NCBI GenBank assembly: GCA_910588845.1 | Contig: CAJURU010000013.1 | Coordinates: 14,642-78,641, forward strand | Direction of reading: 5' to 3' | From: an uncultured Lachnospiraceae bacterium | Lineage (GTDB): Bacteria > Bacillota > Clostridia > Lachnospirales > Lachnospiraceae | Length of the DNA: 64,000 bases | Shown: piece after piece, positions 1 to 9,199 of the stretch | Layout of the letters: every line of letters starts with the position of its first letter | Position numbering within the stretch: the stretch's first letter is position 1 | The notes under the pieces: generated by a model | Told to the model about the DNA's origin: nothing | The model's database searches: none | Seen by the model: only the letters and a program-made list of their open reading frames with translations | Program-made: the position numbers and the translations under genes

Positions 1-865
1 GCACAGTTCCCTTGAACATCCTGCTCTCATCTAAGAAATCATATAATATCTTTGCCTTCTCTTCGTTGCGCTCCTTCATAACGCCAAGTCCGCCCATCTT
101 CTTGAGCCACTTGAATACTTTGCCGCAGACATAGATGCCATAAGCAGGCGGCGTATTGTAAAGGGAATCCGCATCCGCATGCGTCTTATATTTGAGCATG
201 GTTGGTGTTCCGGGCAGTGTGTCTTCCGTAATCAAATCTTCACGAATAATGACAATTACCACGCCTGCCGGCCCAATGTTCTTCTGTACGCCGCCATAGA
301 TAATGCCGTATTTCGACACATCCACCGGCTCGGACAGGAAGCAGGAGGACACGTCTGCTACCAGCGTATGCCCTTTCGTGTTGGGCAATGTCTTATATTT
401 TGTTCCATATATGGTATTGTTCTCACAGATATAAACATAGTCTGCATCTTCCGGTATATCAAGGTCTGAGCAGTCCGGGATATAGGAAAATGTCTCATCT
501 TCGGAAGAAGCTGCCTTTACTGCCTCCCCATAATTTTGAGCCTCCTGGAAAGCCTTTTTCGCCCATTGCCCGGTTACAATGTAAGCCGCCTTTTTATTTT
601 TCATTAAGTTCATGGGAATCATAGCAAACTGCTGGGAAGCCCCGCCCTGCAAAAACAGTACCTTATAATTATCGGGAATATTCATTAAATCCCGCAGGTC
701 TGCTTCCGCCTCCTTGATTATCCCATCGTACACTTTGGAGCGGTGGCTCATCTCCATTACGGACATGCCGCTTCCTTTATAATCCATCATCTCTTCTGCC
801 GCTTCGCGCAATACTTCTTCCGGCAGGACTGCCGGCCCTGCGGAAAAATTATAAACTCTGCTCAT
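1..865 (-). CDS. serC: Phosphoserine aminotransferase, C-terminus cut by window edge
   Basis: PLP-dependent aminotransferase that makes 3-phosphoserine from 3-phosphohydroxypyruvate in serine synthesis (and acts in PLP synthesis in some bacteria). The translated part (288 residues, running off the left edge) starts MSRVYNFSAGPAVLPEEVL, typical of SerC. The PLP lysine is recognisable in GGVQKNIGPAG at about residue 195. The start at 865 is set by AGGAGG seven bases upstream. It is the last gene of a leuB-ilvB-serC run on the minus strand, 56 bases after ilvB, so it is probably co-transcribed with branched-chain genes. Family assignment is firm; the missing end cannot be judged. Confidence 0.95.
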   Translation of the reverse strand, partial: MSRVYNFSAGPAVLPEEVLREAAEEMMDYKGSGMSVMEMSHRSKVYDGIIKEAEADLRDLMNIPDNYKVLFLQGGASQQFAMIPMNLMKNKKAAYIVTGQWAKKAFQEAQNYGEAVKAASSEDETFSYIPDCSDLDIPEDADYVYICENNTIYGTKYKTLPNTKGHTLVADVSSCFLSEPVDVSKYGIIYGGVQKNIGPAGVVIVIIREDLITEDTLPGTPTMLKYKTHADADSLYNTPPAYGIYVCGKVFKWLKKMGGLGVMKERNEEKAKILYDFLDESRMFKGTV

Positions 866-921
866 ATTATTCCTCCTCTTATCGCCATTATATGGCAACT
901 GGCTGTTTTAAAAAGTTACAT

Positions 922-2601
922 TTATTTATGATTAATATCTCCTTCATCAAACGCCTCGCTAATGGCATTTCCGGGAGCTACCATCGGCCATACCTTATCA
1001 TCGCTGTCAATCATACAATCAATCAAGACTGGCATATCGCTGTTCATCGCCTTTGCAAAGGCTTCTGCAAATTCTTCCCGCGTATTTGCACGATAAGCCT
1101 CCGCCCCCATTGCCTCCGCCAGCTTCACAAAATCAACGCTGTCATTGAGCACGGTCGCAGAATAATGCTGTTCATAAAATAAGGTCTGCCACTGGCGCAC
1201 CATTCCCAGCACATGATTGTTGACTACCACCTGGATTAATGGAAGCTTCTGACGCACTGCCGTGGCCATTTCATTCATGTTCATGCGGAAACATCCATCC
1301 CCGGCAATATTGATTACCTGCTTATGAGGAATTGCCATCTGCGCGCCAATCGCCGCGCCAAGGCCATACCCCATCGTCCCCAGCCCACCGGATGAAATAA
1401 GGGTGCGCGGCTGTTTATATTTATAATACTGCGCCGCCCACATCTGATGCTGTCCGACTTCCGTCACCATAATGGCGTCGCCTCCGGTCTGCCTGTATAT
1501 CTCCTCTATAATATAAGGTCCGCTCAATCCGGTATCCAGGTATTTCAGCGGATATTTCTCCTTATATTCCATAATTCTGGCAATCCATTCGCGATGATCC
1601 TGTTGCTCTAACTCCTGATTCAAACGTGCCAGAATATCCTTGATATCGCCAATGATATGGGCGTCGGTGATAATATTTTTGTTAATCTCCGCCGGGTCAA
1701 TATCAAACTGCAAAATTTTAGCATTCTTGGCAAATTTCTTAGCATTTCCGGTAACCCGGTCGCTAAAACGTACGCCCACGGCAATTAACAGATCGCATTC
1801 ACTCACTCCGTAATTAGAAGTCTTCGTTCCATGCATCCCCAACATGCCGGTATAGAGCTCATGGTTGCCGTCAAAAGCTCCCTTTCCCATCAGAGAATCT
1901 GCAACCGGAAGCTGCACTTTTTCTACAAATTCCATCAACTCACGGCTGGCGCCTGAAATAACTGCACCACCGCCGACAAACAGGTACGGTCTCTTGGATT
2001 TGCCAATCATTTTCACTGCACGTTCCACTGCCTCGTCTGTGATTTCTTCCGTGCTCTGCCGCTCCTGCTCAACATCTACCGGCTTAAACTCCGTCTTATT
2101 GGAAGTGACATCTTTGGGAATATCCACGAGCACAGGCCCCGGCCTGCCTTTCTGGGCAATGCGAAATGCCCGCCGAATGGTTCCCGCCAGCTTGGTAATA
2201 TCCTTTACAATAAAATTATGCTTTGTAATCGGTGTGGTGATTCCTGCGATGTCAATTTCCTGAAAACTATCTTTGCCCAACAGGGAAACTCCCACATTAC
2301 AGGTAATCGCCACCATGGGCACAGAATCCATATAGGCGGTGGCAATTCCCGTCACAAGATTCGTTGCCCCCGGACCTGAGGTGGCAAAACAGACGCCTAC
2401 CCTTCCGGTCGCGCGTGCATAACCGTCCGCCGCATGGCTTGCTCCCTGTTCATGAGACGTCAGCACATGCTTTATTTCATGGCTATGCTTATATAATTCA
2501 TCATATACATTTAAAATGGCTCCTCCCGGATAACCAAAGACAGTATCCACACCTTGCTCTTTCAGACATTCAATAACAATCTGTGCTCCTGTCAGCTGCA
2601 T
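922..2601 (-). CDS. ilvB: Acetolactate synthase, catalytic (large) subunit
   Basis: ThDP- and FAD-dependent enzyme that condenses two pyruvates (or pyruvate with 2-oxobutyrate), the first shared step of valine, leucine and isoleucine synthesis. At 559 residues it has the usual three-domain length. The N-terminal pyrimidine-binding domain shows GYPGGAILNVYDEL with the activating glutamate in TSHEQGASHAADGYARA. The C-terminal ThDP domain has the GDG...N diphosphate motif (IAGDGCFRMNMNE, about residue 435). A small regulatory subunit (ilvN) is not adjacent, so either it lies elsewhere or this enzyme works alone. It sits 25 bases downstream of leuB and upstream of serC, and is preceded by a GAGG ribosome site. 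Confidence 0.96.
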   Translation of the reverse strand: MQLTGAQIVIECLKEQGVDTVFGYPGGAILNVYDELYKHSHEIKHVLTSHEQGASHAADGYARATGRVGVCFATSGPGATNLVTGIATAYMDSVPMVAITCNVGVSLLGKDSFQEIDIAGITTPITKHNFIVKDITKLAGTIRRAFRIAQKGRPGPVLVDIPKDVTSNKTEFKPVDVEQERQSTEEITDEAVERAVKMIGKSKRPYLFVGGGAVISGASRELMEFVEKVQLPVADSLMGKGAFDGNHELYTGMLGMHGTKTSNYGVSECDLLIAVGVRFSDRVTGNAKKFAKNAKILQFDIDPAEINKNIITDAHIIGDIKDILARLNQELEQQDHREWIARIMEYKEKYPLKYLDTGLSGPYIIEEIYRQTGGDAIMVTEVGQHQMWAAQYYKYKQPRTLISSGGLGTMGYGLGAAIGAQMAIPHKQVINIAGDGCFRMNMNEMATAVRQKLPLIQVVVNNHVLGMVRQWQTLFYEQHYSATVLNDSVDFVKLAEAMGAEAYRANTREEFAEAFAKAMNSDMPVLIDCMIDSDDKVWPMVAPGNAISEAFDEGDINHK

Positions 2602-2626
2602 CTTTTCGTTCCTCGCTTTCTAATGG

Positions 2627-3727
2627 TTAAATCCTCTCCGCAATCAAATCCCCCATCTGCTCCGTGCCCACCTGGGTAACAAGCGCTTTCTTCGTCTCTT
2701 CCTGAGGCATAATGTCTATCGTACGGTAATTTTCCTTCAATACCTGTCTGACCGCTTCCTCAATGGCGTCTGCCTCACGGTCTAAGTCAAAGGAATAACG
2801 AAGCATCATCGCCGCGCTTAAGATCGTAGCAATCGGATTGGCAATGCCCTTGCCTGCAATATCCGGCGCAGAACCGCCGCTGGGCTCATAGAGGCCAAAT
2901 TTCGTATCGTTGAGGCTCGCCGACGACAACATTCCGATAGAACCTGTCACCATACTGGCTTCATCTGATAATATATCACCAAACATATTCTCTGTCAAAA
3001 TCACGTCGAACTGCCCTGGGTCTTTGACTAACTGCATGGCACAGTTATCCACAAGCATATGCTCCAACGTAACGTCTGGATAATCCTTCGCCACCTCTTC
3101 CACTACTTTCCGCCAGAGACGAGAAGAATCCAGTACGTTTGCCTTGTCCACGCTTGTCACTTTCTTCCTGCGCTTCCTGGCAATGTCAAATCCACGTATG
3201 GCAATCCTGCGTATTTCATGCTCATTGTAAGTAAGCGTATCTACCGCCGTCGTAACGCCATCACGTTCCTCCGTCACCCTGTCTCCAAAATACAGGCCGC
3301 CGGTCAGCTCGCGCATAATCATCATATCAAATCCGTCCCCGATAATATCGTCCCGCAATGGACAAGCCTCACGCAGCTCCCCATACAAATATGCCGGTCG
3401 CAGATTTGCAAACAGATTTAAGGATTTGCGCAATTTTAAAAGGCCTGCTTCCGGACGTAAATTAGCCGGCAGTTTATACCAGGGAGAAGTGCTTGTATTC
3501 CCGCCAATGGAACCCATCAGCACAGCATCCGACGCCTTAGCCTGCGCAATCGCCTCGTCTGTCAGCGGTACTCCTGTGGCGTCTATGGAAACACCGCCCA
3601 TCAATATTTCATCATAGGCAAAGGAATGTCCATACGCTTCCCCTACTTTATCTAACACTTTCTTGGCTTCCTTCACAATTTCCGGCCCGATACCATCCCC
3701 GGAAATCACTCCAACTTGATAATTCAT
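2627..3727 (-). CDS. leuB: 3-isopropylmalate dehydrogenase
   Basis: NAD-dependent oxidative decarboxylase of leucine synthesis. The protein (366 residues) starts [18 protein letters not shown] and carries the family metal/substrate region [22 protein letters not shown] and the C-terminal [18 protein letters not shown] segment. The reading frame stays open upstream, but the ATG at 3727 is chosen because GGAGGAA precedes it by four bases and the sequence then matches the family N-terminus. leuA, leuC and leuD are not in the window. It heads the leuB-ilvB-serC group. A TTGACA-like hexamer lies upstream near 3786, but I could not match it to a convincing -10 box. Confidence 0.96.
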   Translation of the reverse strand: MNYQVGVISGDGIGPEIVKEAKKVLDKVGEAYGHSFAYDEILMGGVSIDATGVPLTDEAIAQAKASDAVLMGSIGGNTSTSPWYKLPANLRPEAGLLKLRKSLNLFANLRPAYLYGELREACPLRDDIIGDGFDMMIMRELTGGLYFGDRVTEERDGVTTAVDTLTYNEHEIRRIAIRGFDIARKRRKKVTSVDKANVLDSSRLWRKVVEEVAKDYPDVTLEHMLVDNCAMQLVKDPGQFDVILTENMFGDILSDEASMVTGSIGMLSSASLNDTKFGLYEPSGGSAPDIAGKGIANPIATILSAAMMLRYSFDLDREADAIEEAVRQVLKENYRTIDIMPQEETKKALVTQVGTEQMGDLIAERI

Positions 3728-3805
3728 AACTTCCTCCTTCATAAAATGATACGATAAAGAGCTGCACATCTAAGGCATTTCATCCTGTCAAAGATAGGAT
3801 AAAAT

Positions 3806-3827
3806 GCCCCGCAACAAGTTGCGGAGC
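3806..3827 (-). terminator. Terminator hairpin after yajC
   Basis: Inverted repeat CCGCAAC/GTTGCGG extended by two further pairs, with one mismatch. On the minus strand it is followed by a short T-run (ATTTTATCC). It lies four bases beyond the yajC stop codon, so it should end the tgt-yajC transcript before leuB. Confidence 0.65.
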
Positions 3828-3831
3828 ACTC

Positions 3832-4152
3832 TTACTTACCTTCTTTTTCCACCGCATCTTCCGGCTTCTCTACCATGGCAATGGCTGACTTCTGCATAGG
3901 AATACGGCAATTCTTATTGCTTCCGAACTCTACAATAATCGTATCTTCCGTAAGATCAATAATGGTCCCATAAAATCCGCTTGTCGTCAAAATCGTGTCG
4001 CCTACTGCAATCTCTGAGAGCATAGCGTTCTTTCTCTTTGTTTCTTTCTGCTGTGGACGAATCATCATAAAATAAAGAGCCACTAACATTACTACAATCC
4101 AGATGAGTGAAAATCCCGACATACTTCCGGCACTCGCTGCTAAAACAGACAT
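3832..4152 (-). CDS. yajC: Preprotein translocase subunit YajC
   Basis: Small membrane protein that associates with SecDF and the Sec translocon. One transmembrane helix (about residues 10-30) is followed by the family hallmark MMIRPQQKETKRKNAML and then a KOW-like small beta domain (VGDTILTTSGFYGTI). The length of 106 residues is normal. The frame is open further upstream, but ATG 4152 follows CAGGAGGAAAG with good spacing. It lies downstream of tgt, the same gene pair as in many bacteria (tgt-yajC-secDF), although secD and secF do not follow here. Confidence 0.93.
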   Translation of the reverse strand: MSVLAASAGSMSGFSLIWIVVMLVALYFMMIRPQQKETKRKNAMLSEIAVGDTILTTSGFYGTIIDLTEDTIIVEFGSNKNCRIPMQKSAIAMVEKPEDAVEKEGK

Positions 4153-4283
4153 ATTCTTTCCTCCTGATTCTATTTGCTGTTCAAAATTCACATTCCACCC
4201 GCGTAAATTTACGCGCTTATACTATTTTACACAAAATGACACATGAGGGCAAGTGTTTTCCCAGATTTTATAAAATTTTAAGT

Positions 4284-5405
4284 CTATCCCATCCGATACA
4301 GTTTCTCCTCCTTATATGACTGAAATCTCCCCGCATCCAAGGCGTCCCTGATTTCTGTCATCATCGTATTATAAAAATACAGATTATGCAGCACGCAAAG
4401 GCGCATGCCCAGCATTTCCTTCGCTTTGAGCAGATGGCGGATATACGCCCTGCTGTAATGCCTGCACGCCGGGCACTGGCATCCCTCCTCGATCGGCTTT
4501 TCGTCAAGTTCAAATTTCTGGTTAAAGAGATTCAATTTGCCGTAGTTCGTATATACATGGCCATGCCGCCCATTACGGCTGGGATATACGCAGTCGAAAA
4601 AGTCTACGCCGCGCTCTACGCCCTCTAAGATATTTGCGGGCGTTCCCACGCCCATCAGGTATGTGGGCTTATCTACGGGAAGATGCGGCACCGTCACGTC
4701 TAATATATGGTACATTTCTTCATGGCTCTCCCCCACGGCGAGCCCGCCGATGGCATAGCCGTCTAAGTTAAGCTCCGCAATTGCCTTGGCGTGGTCAATG
4801 CGGATATCGTCAAAAACGGCTCCCTGGTTGATACCGAACAACATCTGCTGTTTGTTAATCGTTCCCTCCAGCCCATTTAACCGCCGCATTTCCTGCTGGC
4901 AGCGTTTCAGCCACCTGGTTGTACGCGCCACAGACCCCTCCACATAAGAGCGTTCCGCCACGCTTGACGGGCACTCGTCAAAGGCCATGGCAATCGTGGA
5001 GCCAAGATTGGACTGTATCTGCATGCTCTCCTCCGGCCCCATAAAAATCTTTTTCCCATCTATGTGGGAATGGAAATATACGCCCTCTTCTTTAATTTTT
5101 CGCAGCCCGGCGAGCGAAAAAACCTGAAACCCACCGGAATCTGTGAGAATTGGCTTGTCCCACACCATAAATTTGTGCAGCCCTCCAAGCCTCTTGACAA
5201 TTTCGTCTCCCGGACGCACATGAAGGTGGTATGTGTTGGAAAGCTGCACCTGCGTGCCGATTTCCTGTAAGTCCCGGGTTGACACTGCGCCTTTTATTGC
5301 CGCCGCCGTCCCCACATTCATAAATACCGGGGTCTGAATCGTACCATGTACTGTGTGAAACTCTCCGCGCTTTGCACGGCCTTCCTGTTTTAATAATTTA
5401 TACAT
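4284..5405 (-). CDS. tgt: tRNA-guanine transglycosylase
   Basis: Exchanges guanine 34 of GUN-anticodon tRNAs for a queuosine precursor. The 373-residue length is standard. Visible markers are the nucleophile region in TDSGGFQVFSL (about residue 91), GIAVGE-type loop residues GLAVGESHEEM, the second aspartate in FDCVYPSRNGRHG, and the C-terminal zinc site CQCPACRHYSRAYIRHL. It is the first gene of a tgt-yajC transcript, divergent from aroC, with GAAAGGAA before the ATG. No queA or precursor-synthesis genes are adjacent. One of several tRNA-modifying enzymes in this window. Confidence 0.97.
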   Translation of the reverse strand: MYKLLKQEGRAKRGEFHTVHGTIQTPVFMNVGTAAAIKGAVSTRDLQEIGTQVQLSNTYHLHVRPGDEIVKRLGGLHKFMVWDKPILTDSGGFQVFSLAGLRKIKEEGVYFHSHIDGKKIFMGPEESMQIQSNLGSTIAMAFDECPSSVAERSYVEGSVARTTRWLKRCQQEMRRLNGLEGTINKQQMLFGINQGAVFDDIRIDHAKAIAELNLDGYAIGGLAVGESHEEMYHILDVTVPHLPVDKPTYLMGVGTPANILEGVERGVDFFDCVYPSRNGRHGHVYTNYGKLNLFNQKFELDEKPIEEGCQCPACRHYSRAYIRHLLKAKEMLGMRLCVLHNLYFYNTMMTEIRDALDAGRFQSYKEEKLYRMG

Positions 5406-5436
5406 AAAATAATTCCTTTCTGCCCTAATCGAACAA

Positions 5437-5465
5437 AGTATAACAGATTTATTTTTCTTTCACAA
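5437..5465 (-). promoter_or_regulatory. Sigma-A promoter for tgt-yajC
   Basis: On the minus strand: -35 TTGTGA (5460-5465) and -10 TATACT (5437-5442) with a 17-bp spacer, about 32 bases upstream of the tgt start. The divergent aroC promoter is less clear; a TATAAT at 5500-5505 has only a weak -35. Confidence 0.6.
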
Positions 5466-5565
5466 GCAAAAACTTCTTTTCATTCCTGCTGATATTTACT
5501 ATAATGTTACTGTTCAAAGGGATTATCCCTTACCAATCAAAATGCAAAAATGTAAGGAGGTCTTT

Positions 5566-6720
5566 ATGGCTGGCTCAACATATGGAAAACATTTTCAAAT
5601 AACTACCTGGGGTGAATCCCATGGAAAAGGAATCGGCGTTGTCGTGGACGGCTGCCCCGCCGGGCTTGCTCTGTGCGAAAATGATATACAGGAATATTTA
5701 GACAGAAGGAAACCTGGGAAATCAAAATATTCCACCCAACGCCAGGAAGGAGACAAGGTAGAAATACTTTCCGGCGTCTTTGAAGGACGGACAACCGGAA
5801 CGCCCATCAGCCTGATTGTCTTCAACGAGGACCAGCGTTCGCGGGACTACGGAGACATTGCCTCCTACTATCGTCCAGGTCATGCAGACTACACATTTGA
5901 TGAGAAATATGGATTCCGGGACTACCGGGGCGGCGGACGTTCCTCTGGCAGAGAAACAATAGGTCGGGTCGCCGGAGGCGCCATCGCCATAAAAATATTA
6001 AATGAACTGGGCATTTCTTTGCTGACATACTCCCGCGCCATCGGACCCGTTACCATCCCGCAGACTGCAAACGATCTTTTGTCTGCTTGGGAGCGGCATA
6101 ATATATACCGCTCCCTTCATGAGATTCAAGAGCTGATTCTGGGAAACCCTCTCTATATGCCGGACAAAGAGTCTTCTAAAAAGGCCCGGGAATATCTGGA
6201 TGAATGTATGAAACATACGGACTCCGCAGGCGGAATCGTAGAAGGAATCATCACCGGCGTCCCGGCAGGCATCGGAGAACCTGTATTCGATAAACTTGAC
6301 GCCAACCTTGCAAAAGCAATCTTTTCCATCGGCGCGGTCAAGGGCTTTGAGATTGGCGACGGTTTCGCGGCTGCAACTGCCAAAGGCACAGAAAACAATG
6401 ATAATTTCTGTATAAACAACGGACAAATTACCACCGCCACTAACCATGCCGGCGGCATTTTAGGAGGCATCAGCAGCGGCGCCCCCATTATTTTCCGGGC
6501 CGCATTTAAACCTACGCCCTCTGTTGCTTCCACACAGCAGACGGTCAACAAATCCGGGGAAGAAATTTCTATTTCCATTCATGGCCGTCACGACCCGATT
6601 ATCGTGCCGCGGGCCGTCGTCGTAGTGGAATGTATGGCTGCACTGACGCTTGTGGATTTACTGTTGGAGAATATGGGCGCTAAAATGGAGGATCTGAAAA
6701 AACGGTATTCTTGCACATAG
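5566..6720 (+). CDS. aroC: Chorismate synthase
   Basis: Last shikimate-pathway enzyme; converts EPSP to chorismate using reduced FMN. The protein (384 residues) begins MAGSTYGKHFQITTWGESHG, the family signature 1, and has the histidine/arginine-rich segments YRPGHADYTFDEKYGFRDYR and GGGRSSGRETIGRVAGGA, and a C-terminal HGRHDPIIVPRAVVVVE motif. The frame opens eight codons earlier, but ATG 5566 follows a perfect TAAGGAGGT. It stands alone on the plus strand, divergent from tgt and convergent with the secreted-protein gene. Confidence 0.97.
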   Translation: MAGSTYGKHFQITTWGESHGKGIGVVVDGCPAGLALCENDIQEYLDRRKPGKSKYSTQRQEGDKVEILSGVFEGRTTGTPISLIVFNEDQRSRDYGDIASYYRPGHADYTFDEKYGFRDYRGGGRSSGRETIGRVAGGAIAIKILNELGISLLTYSRAIGPVTIPQTANDLLSAWERHNIYRSLHEIQELILGNPLYMPDKESSKKAREYLDECMKHTDSAGGIVEGIITGVPAGIGEPVFDKLDANLAKAIFSIGAVKGFEIGDGFAAATAKGTENNDNFCINNGQITTATNHAGGILGGISSGAPIIFRAAFKPTPSVASTQQTVNKSGEEISISIHGRHDPIIVPRAVVVVECMAALTLVDLLLENMGAKMEDLKKRYSCT

Positions 6721-6739
6721 GCCCGCATGGGCAAACGAG

Positions 6740-6781
6740 GAGGGATATCAGACAGCGATTACTATCTGCCTGATATCCCTC
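6740..6781. terminator. Long inverted repeat between convergent genes
   Basis: A 12-bp perfect inverted repeat (GAGGGATATCAG / CTGATATCCCTC) with a further three-pair extension and a ten-base loop, placed between the aroC stop and the stop of the convergent secreted-protein gene. Neither side has a strong T-run, so it may end transcription both ways or only act as a 3' stabilising hairpin. Confidence 0.5.
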
Positions 6782-6812
6782 TTGAAAGTTACTATTATCT
6801 TGCGTTCCCGGC

Positions 6813-9134
6813 TTAATAATTCAGCTTCTGTATGTAGACTACCCGGCCATCCTGAATATACACATAGAGCGTGGTGGAACCGCTTTGGTATACCCATTGG
6901 ATGAGACCGCCCCAATTGTTTCTCTGGGGAGTTCCCCATGTTGTCAGGCAGGCCTCCTCCGCCGTCATTCCCACATAGATGCTGTCACCAAAGTAAACCA
7001 TATCATGGCAGGTATTTTTCACTTTGCCAAATTTATCACACAACTTCACCTCAACGCCGGCGCCCGCGGCTGCCGGATTAATATTGACCGTCACATTCTG
7101 GCTCTTCTTTGTTTTCTTTATAGTCTTTGTATAAATTGCGCCGCCTACGTTTACTGTAAGTTTATCCCCCTTCTGGCCTTCTGATACTTTAAGGGTAATA
7201 CTGTTACTTGTTCTGAAAATATAATTGGGAATACTCACATAACCGAATGCAAGTTTTACTTTTACCGTCTTGGACTTGGTATAACCTTCAGGCGTGACAG
7301 TAGTTACCTTTATTTTGGTCCCTACTTTCATCTGTTTAATTTTGATGGTATACTTCCCTGACTTATTTGCCTTTCCTTTATATTTTTTTCCTTTTATCTG
7401 TGCCGTGACTTTTGATCCGGCGGCTGTTTTACCGGTAATTTTCACGCTCCCTGAATCCACATCAGACACCGATAACTTCGGGGGAATATTTTTCAGCTTG
7501 ATTTTCCCTGTACAGCTATAGCCGTCCTCGTCTGTGATTTTAAGCTTAATATAGGAATTCACTTTCTGTCTCGGATAAGAGGCGGAAAAGCTATAATAAT
7601 AGTCATAATCATAATCCCACTTCCTAACCATCTTACATTTATACTCTTTGCCAGATGCTATCACGACAATTTTGGCTTTTTTATTACTGAGATATTTTCC
7701 AGAAAGCTCTTTGGGCTTTGCCTTTACTGAATACCTTATCTCTCTGTCATAAATTTCTCGTTTTGCTTCCTTCGTATGAGAAGTATTTTTGTGCTCCACC
7801 CAAATTATAATCGGCGTTCCAACTTTCTGTTGTGGATAACTAACTCTCACCGTTTCATTCCGTTTACCAGAATATTTACTGTAATAAGTTTTTCCCCCAA
7901 TTCTGACACACAAACGTATATCCTTGTATGACATTTCAGCGCTGGTAGATTTTTTCAATATGTTTTTCTTCAAAACATATTCATTTACTGAGTCATGGTA
8001 AAGAGTATTAACGACATCCATTCTAACGGAATGTGAACACCCATGAGCATCCGTAAATATAAATTTTAAATACTCATGACTTTTCTGCTTCGGGTATTCC
8101 AGTTTAAACGCTCCATTTTTTATGTCTGCCTGATATTTATGGCCGCTTATCGTCACGGACACTGATACCACCGACTGACCATACTCGTTAGCGTCAACAG
8201 TCCCAAGCGCCCTTCCCGGATAAGCTTGTATATCATACTTACAATTTTCTAATTTACAATGACTTATATCATACGTTCTCTCATTGGACCTGCTTCCATT
8301 TTCACATTCTACCCATGCTGTCACCGAAGAAATATCCTTGGCAATTTCAGGATAAGTTACCGCATTCGCATAATACCCTGCGCCATAACCGCTATAATAG
8401 ACCTCGTCTCCTATCTTCACTGCAAGCCTGCGGTCAGATCGCAGCCAATCAGAAATGATCTCCGTGCTCTCCCGAAAAACTTCCAGTTCAGGGAGAAAAA
8501 TATAGCTTTCACTTGTCACTCTTCTTTCGCGCATGCCGGAACATCCATAATCATCCCACCATTTCACTTGAACATAAGTTTCATCTTCCTGACGCGGATA
8601 CTTGATAATAATATCCCCATTCTCATCCTGCTCTCCCTTATATTCCTGAAAGTTGACTGTCGCAGATGCATGCATGCCATCCTGATTAAAATTCTTTATT
8701 GCCACCCAATTGGGATACGCTGCTACTGTTACCTGGGAGTACTGATGGTGCTGTAAATATGCCTGATATGTATCTGTAGCAATATTCCCTTCCTCATCTT
8801 TCACATACAAATAATATTCCGTCTTAGCAGCTCCATTTTCCGAATCCGCCTGTAGGCATTCTTCTCCTTCCAAATCAATCACAATTTCCTCTTTCTGGTT
8901 GGAAATGGAAAAATCCCGCGATAAGATTTCTTCATTTTGGGAATTCATTAATACAATCGCCGCATTCTGCGCTTTTTCCACCTGCCCAATCGTAAAGGAA
9001 ATCTTCTCATGTTCCAATTGTACGCCGGAGAGCTCCCATTTGAATGCTGCCGCTTCAGTGGGCATTATTCCAAAAACCAGCTGGAACACCCCTATACAAA
9101 ACAATAATGCCAATACCCTTTTCATTCGTTTCAC
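6813..9134 (-). CDS. Large secreted protein with bacterial Ig-like repeats and BamE-like tail
   Basis: Exported protein of 773 residues with no recognised catalytic function. A basic N-terminus and hydrophobic helix end in an AEA-type signal cleavage region (about residue 28). The body is a string of beta-rich segments, several with the pattern G-x-x-Y near YPRQ or YPQQK; the segment at about 575-640 (ITGKTAAGSKVTAQIKGKKY) resembles Big_6-type Ig domains. The last 60 residues (GMTAEEACLTTWGTP, then WVYQSGSTTLYVYIQDGRV) resemble the BamE/SmpA-like fold. The basic middle could bind cell-wall polymers. The start is taken as GTG 9134, eight bases after AGGCGGG; ATG 9125 would sit too far from it. 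No LPXTG anchor is seen. Single gene, convergent with aroC. Confidence 0.75.
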   Translation of the reverse strand: MKRMKRVLALLFCIGVFQLVFGIMPTEAAAFKWELSGVQLEHEKISFTIGQVEKAQNAAIVLMNSQNEEILSRDFSISNQKEEIVIDLEGEECLQADSENGAAKTEYYLYVKDEEGNIATDTYQAYLQHHQYSQVTVAAYPNWVAIKNFNQDGMHASATVNFQEYKGEQDENGDIIIKYPRQEDETYVQVKWWDDYGCSGMRERRVTSESYIFLPELEVFRESTEIISDWLRSDRRLAVKIGDEVYYSGYGAGYYANAVTYPEIAKDISSVTAWVECENGSRSNERTYDISHCKLENCKYDIQAYPGRALGTVDANEYGQSVVSVSVTISGHKYQADIKNGAFKLEYPKQKSHEYLKFIFTDAHGCSHSVRMDVVNTLYHDSVNEYVLKKNILKKSTSAEMSYKDIRLCVRIGGKTYYSKYSGKRNETVRVSYPQQKVGTPIIIWVEHKNTSHTKEAKREIYDREIRYSVKAKPKELSGKYLSNKKAKIVVIASGKEYKCKMVRKWDYDYDYYYSFSASYPRQKVNSYIKLKITDEDGYSCTGKIKLKNIPPKLSVSDVDSGSVKITGKTAAGSKVTAQIKGKKYKGKANKSGKYTIKIKQMKVGTKIKVTTVTPEGYTKSKTVKVKLAFGYVSIPNYIFRTSNSITLKVSEGQKGDKLTVNVGGAIYTKTIKKTKKSQNVTVNINPAAAGAGVEVKLCDKFGKVKNTCHDMVYFGDSIYVGMTAEEACLTTWGTPQRNNWGGLIQWVYQSGSTTLYVYIQDGRVVYIQKLNY

Positions 9135-9199
9135 TAATATAACCCGCCTTTCTGCCAGGACGCCGATTTGCGCATGAAATCTTTATCCCTTTACCAAGG

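Noticed and set aside
179..624. Plus-strand frames over serC
   Set aside because: No ribosome sites or family patterns; the minus strand encodes a clear SerC through the same bases.
2627..3830. T-box or leucine riboswitch before leuB-ilvB-serC
   Set aside because: Only about 100 bases lie upstream of leuB and they contain the yajC terminator; no T-box core (GGGTGGNACC-like) or Leu-codon leader is seen.
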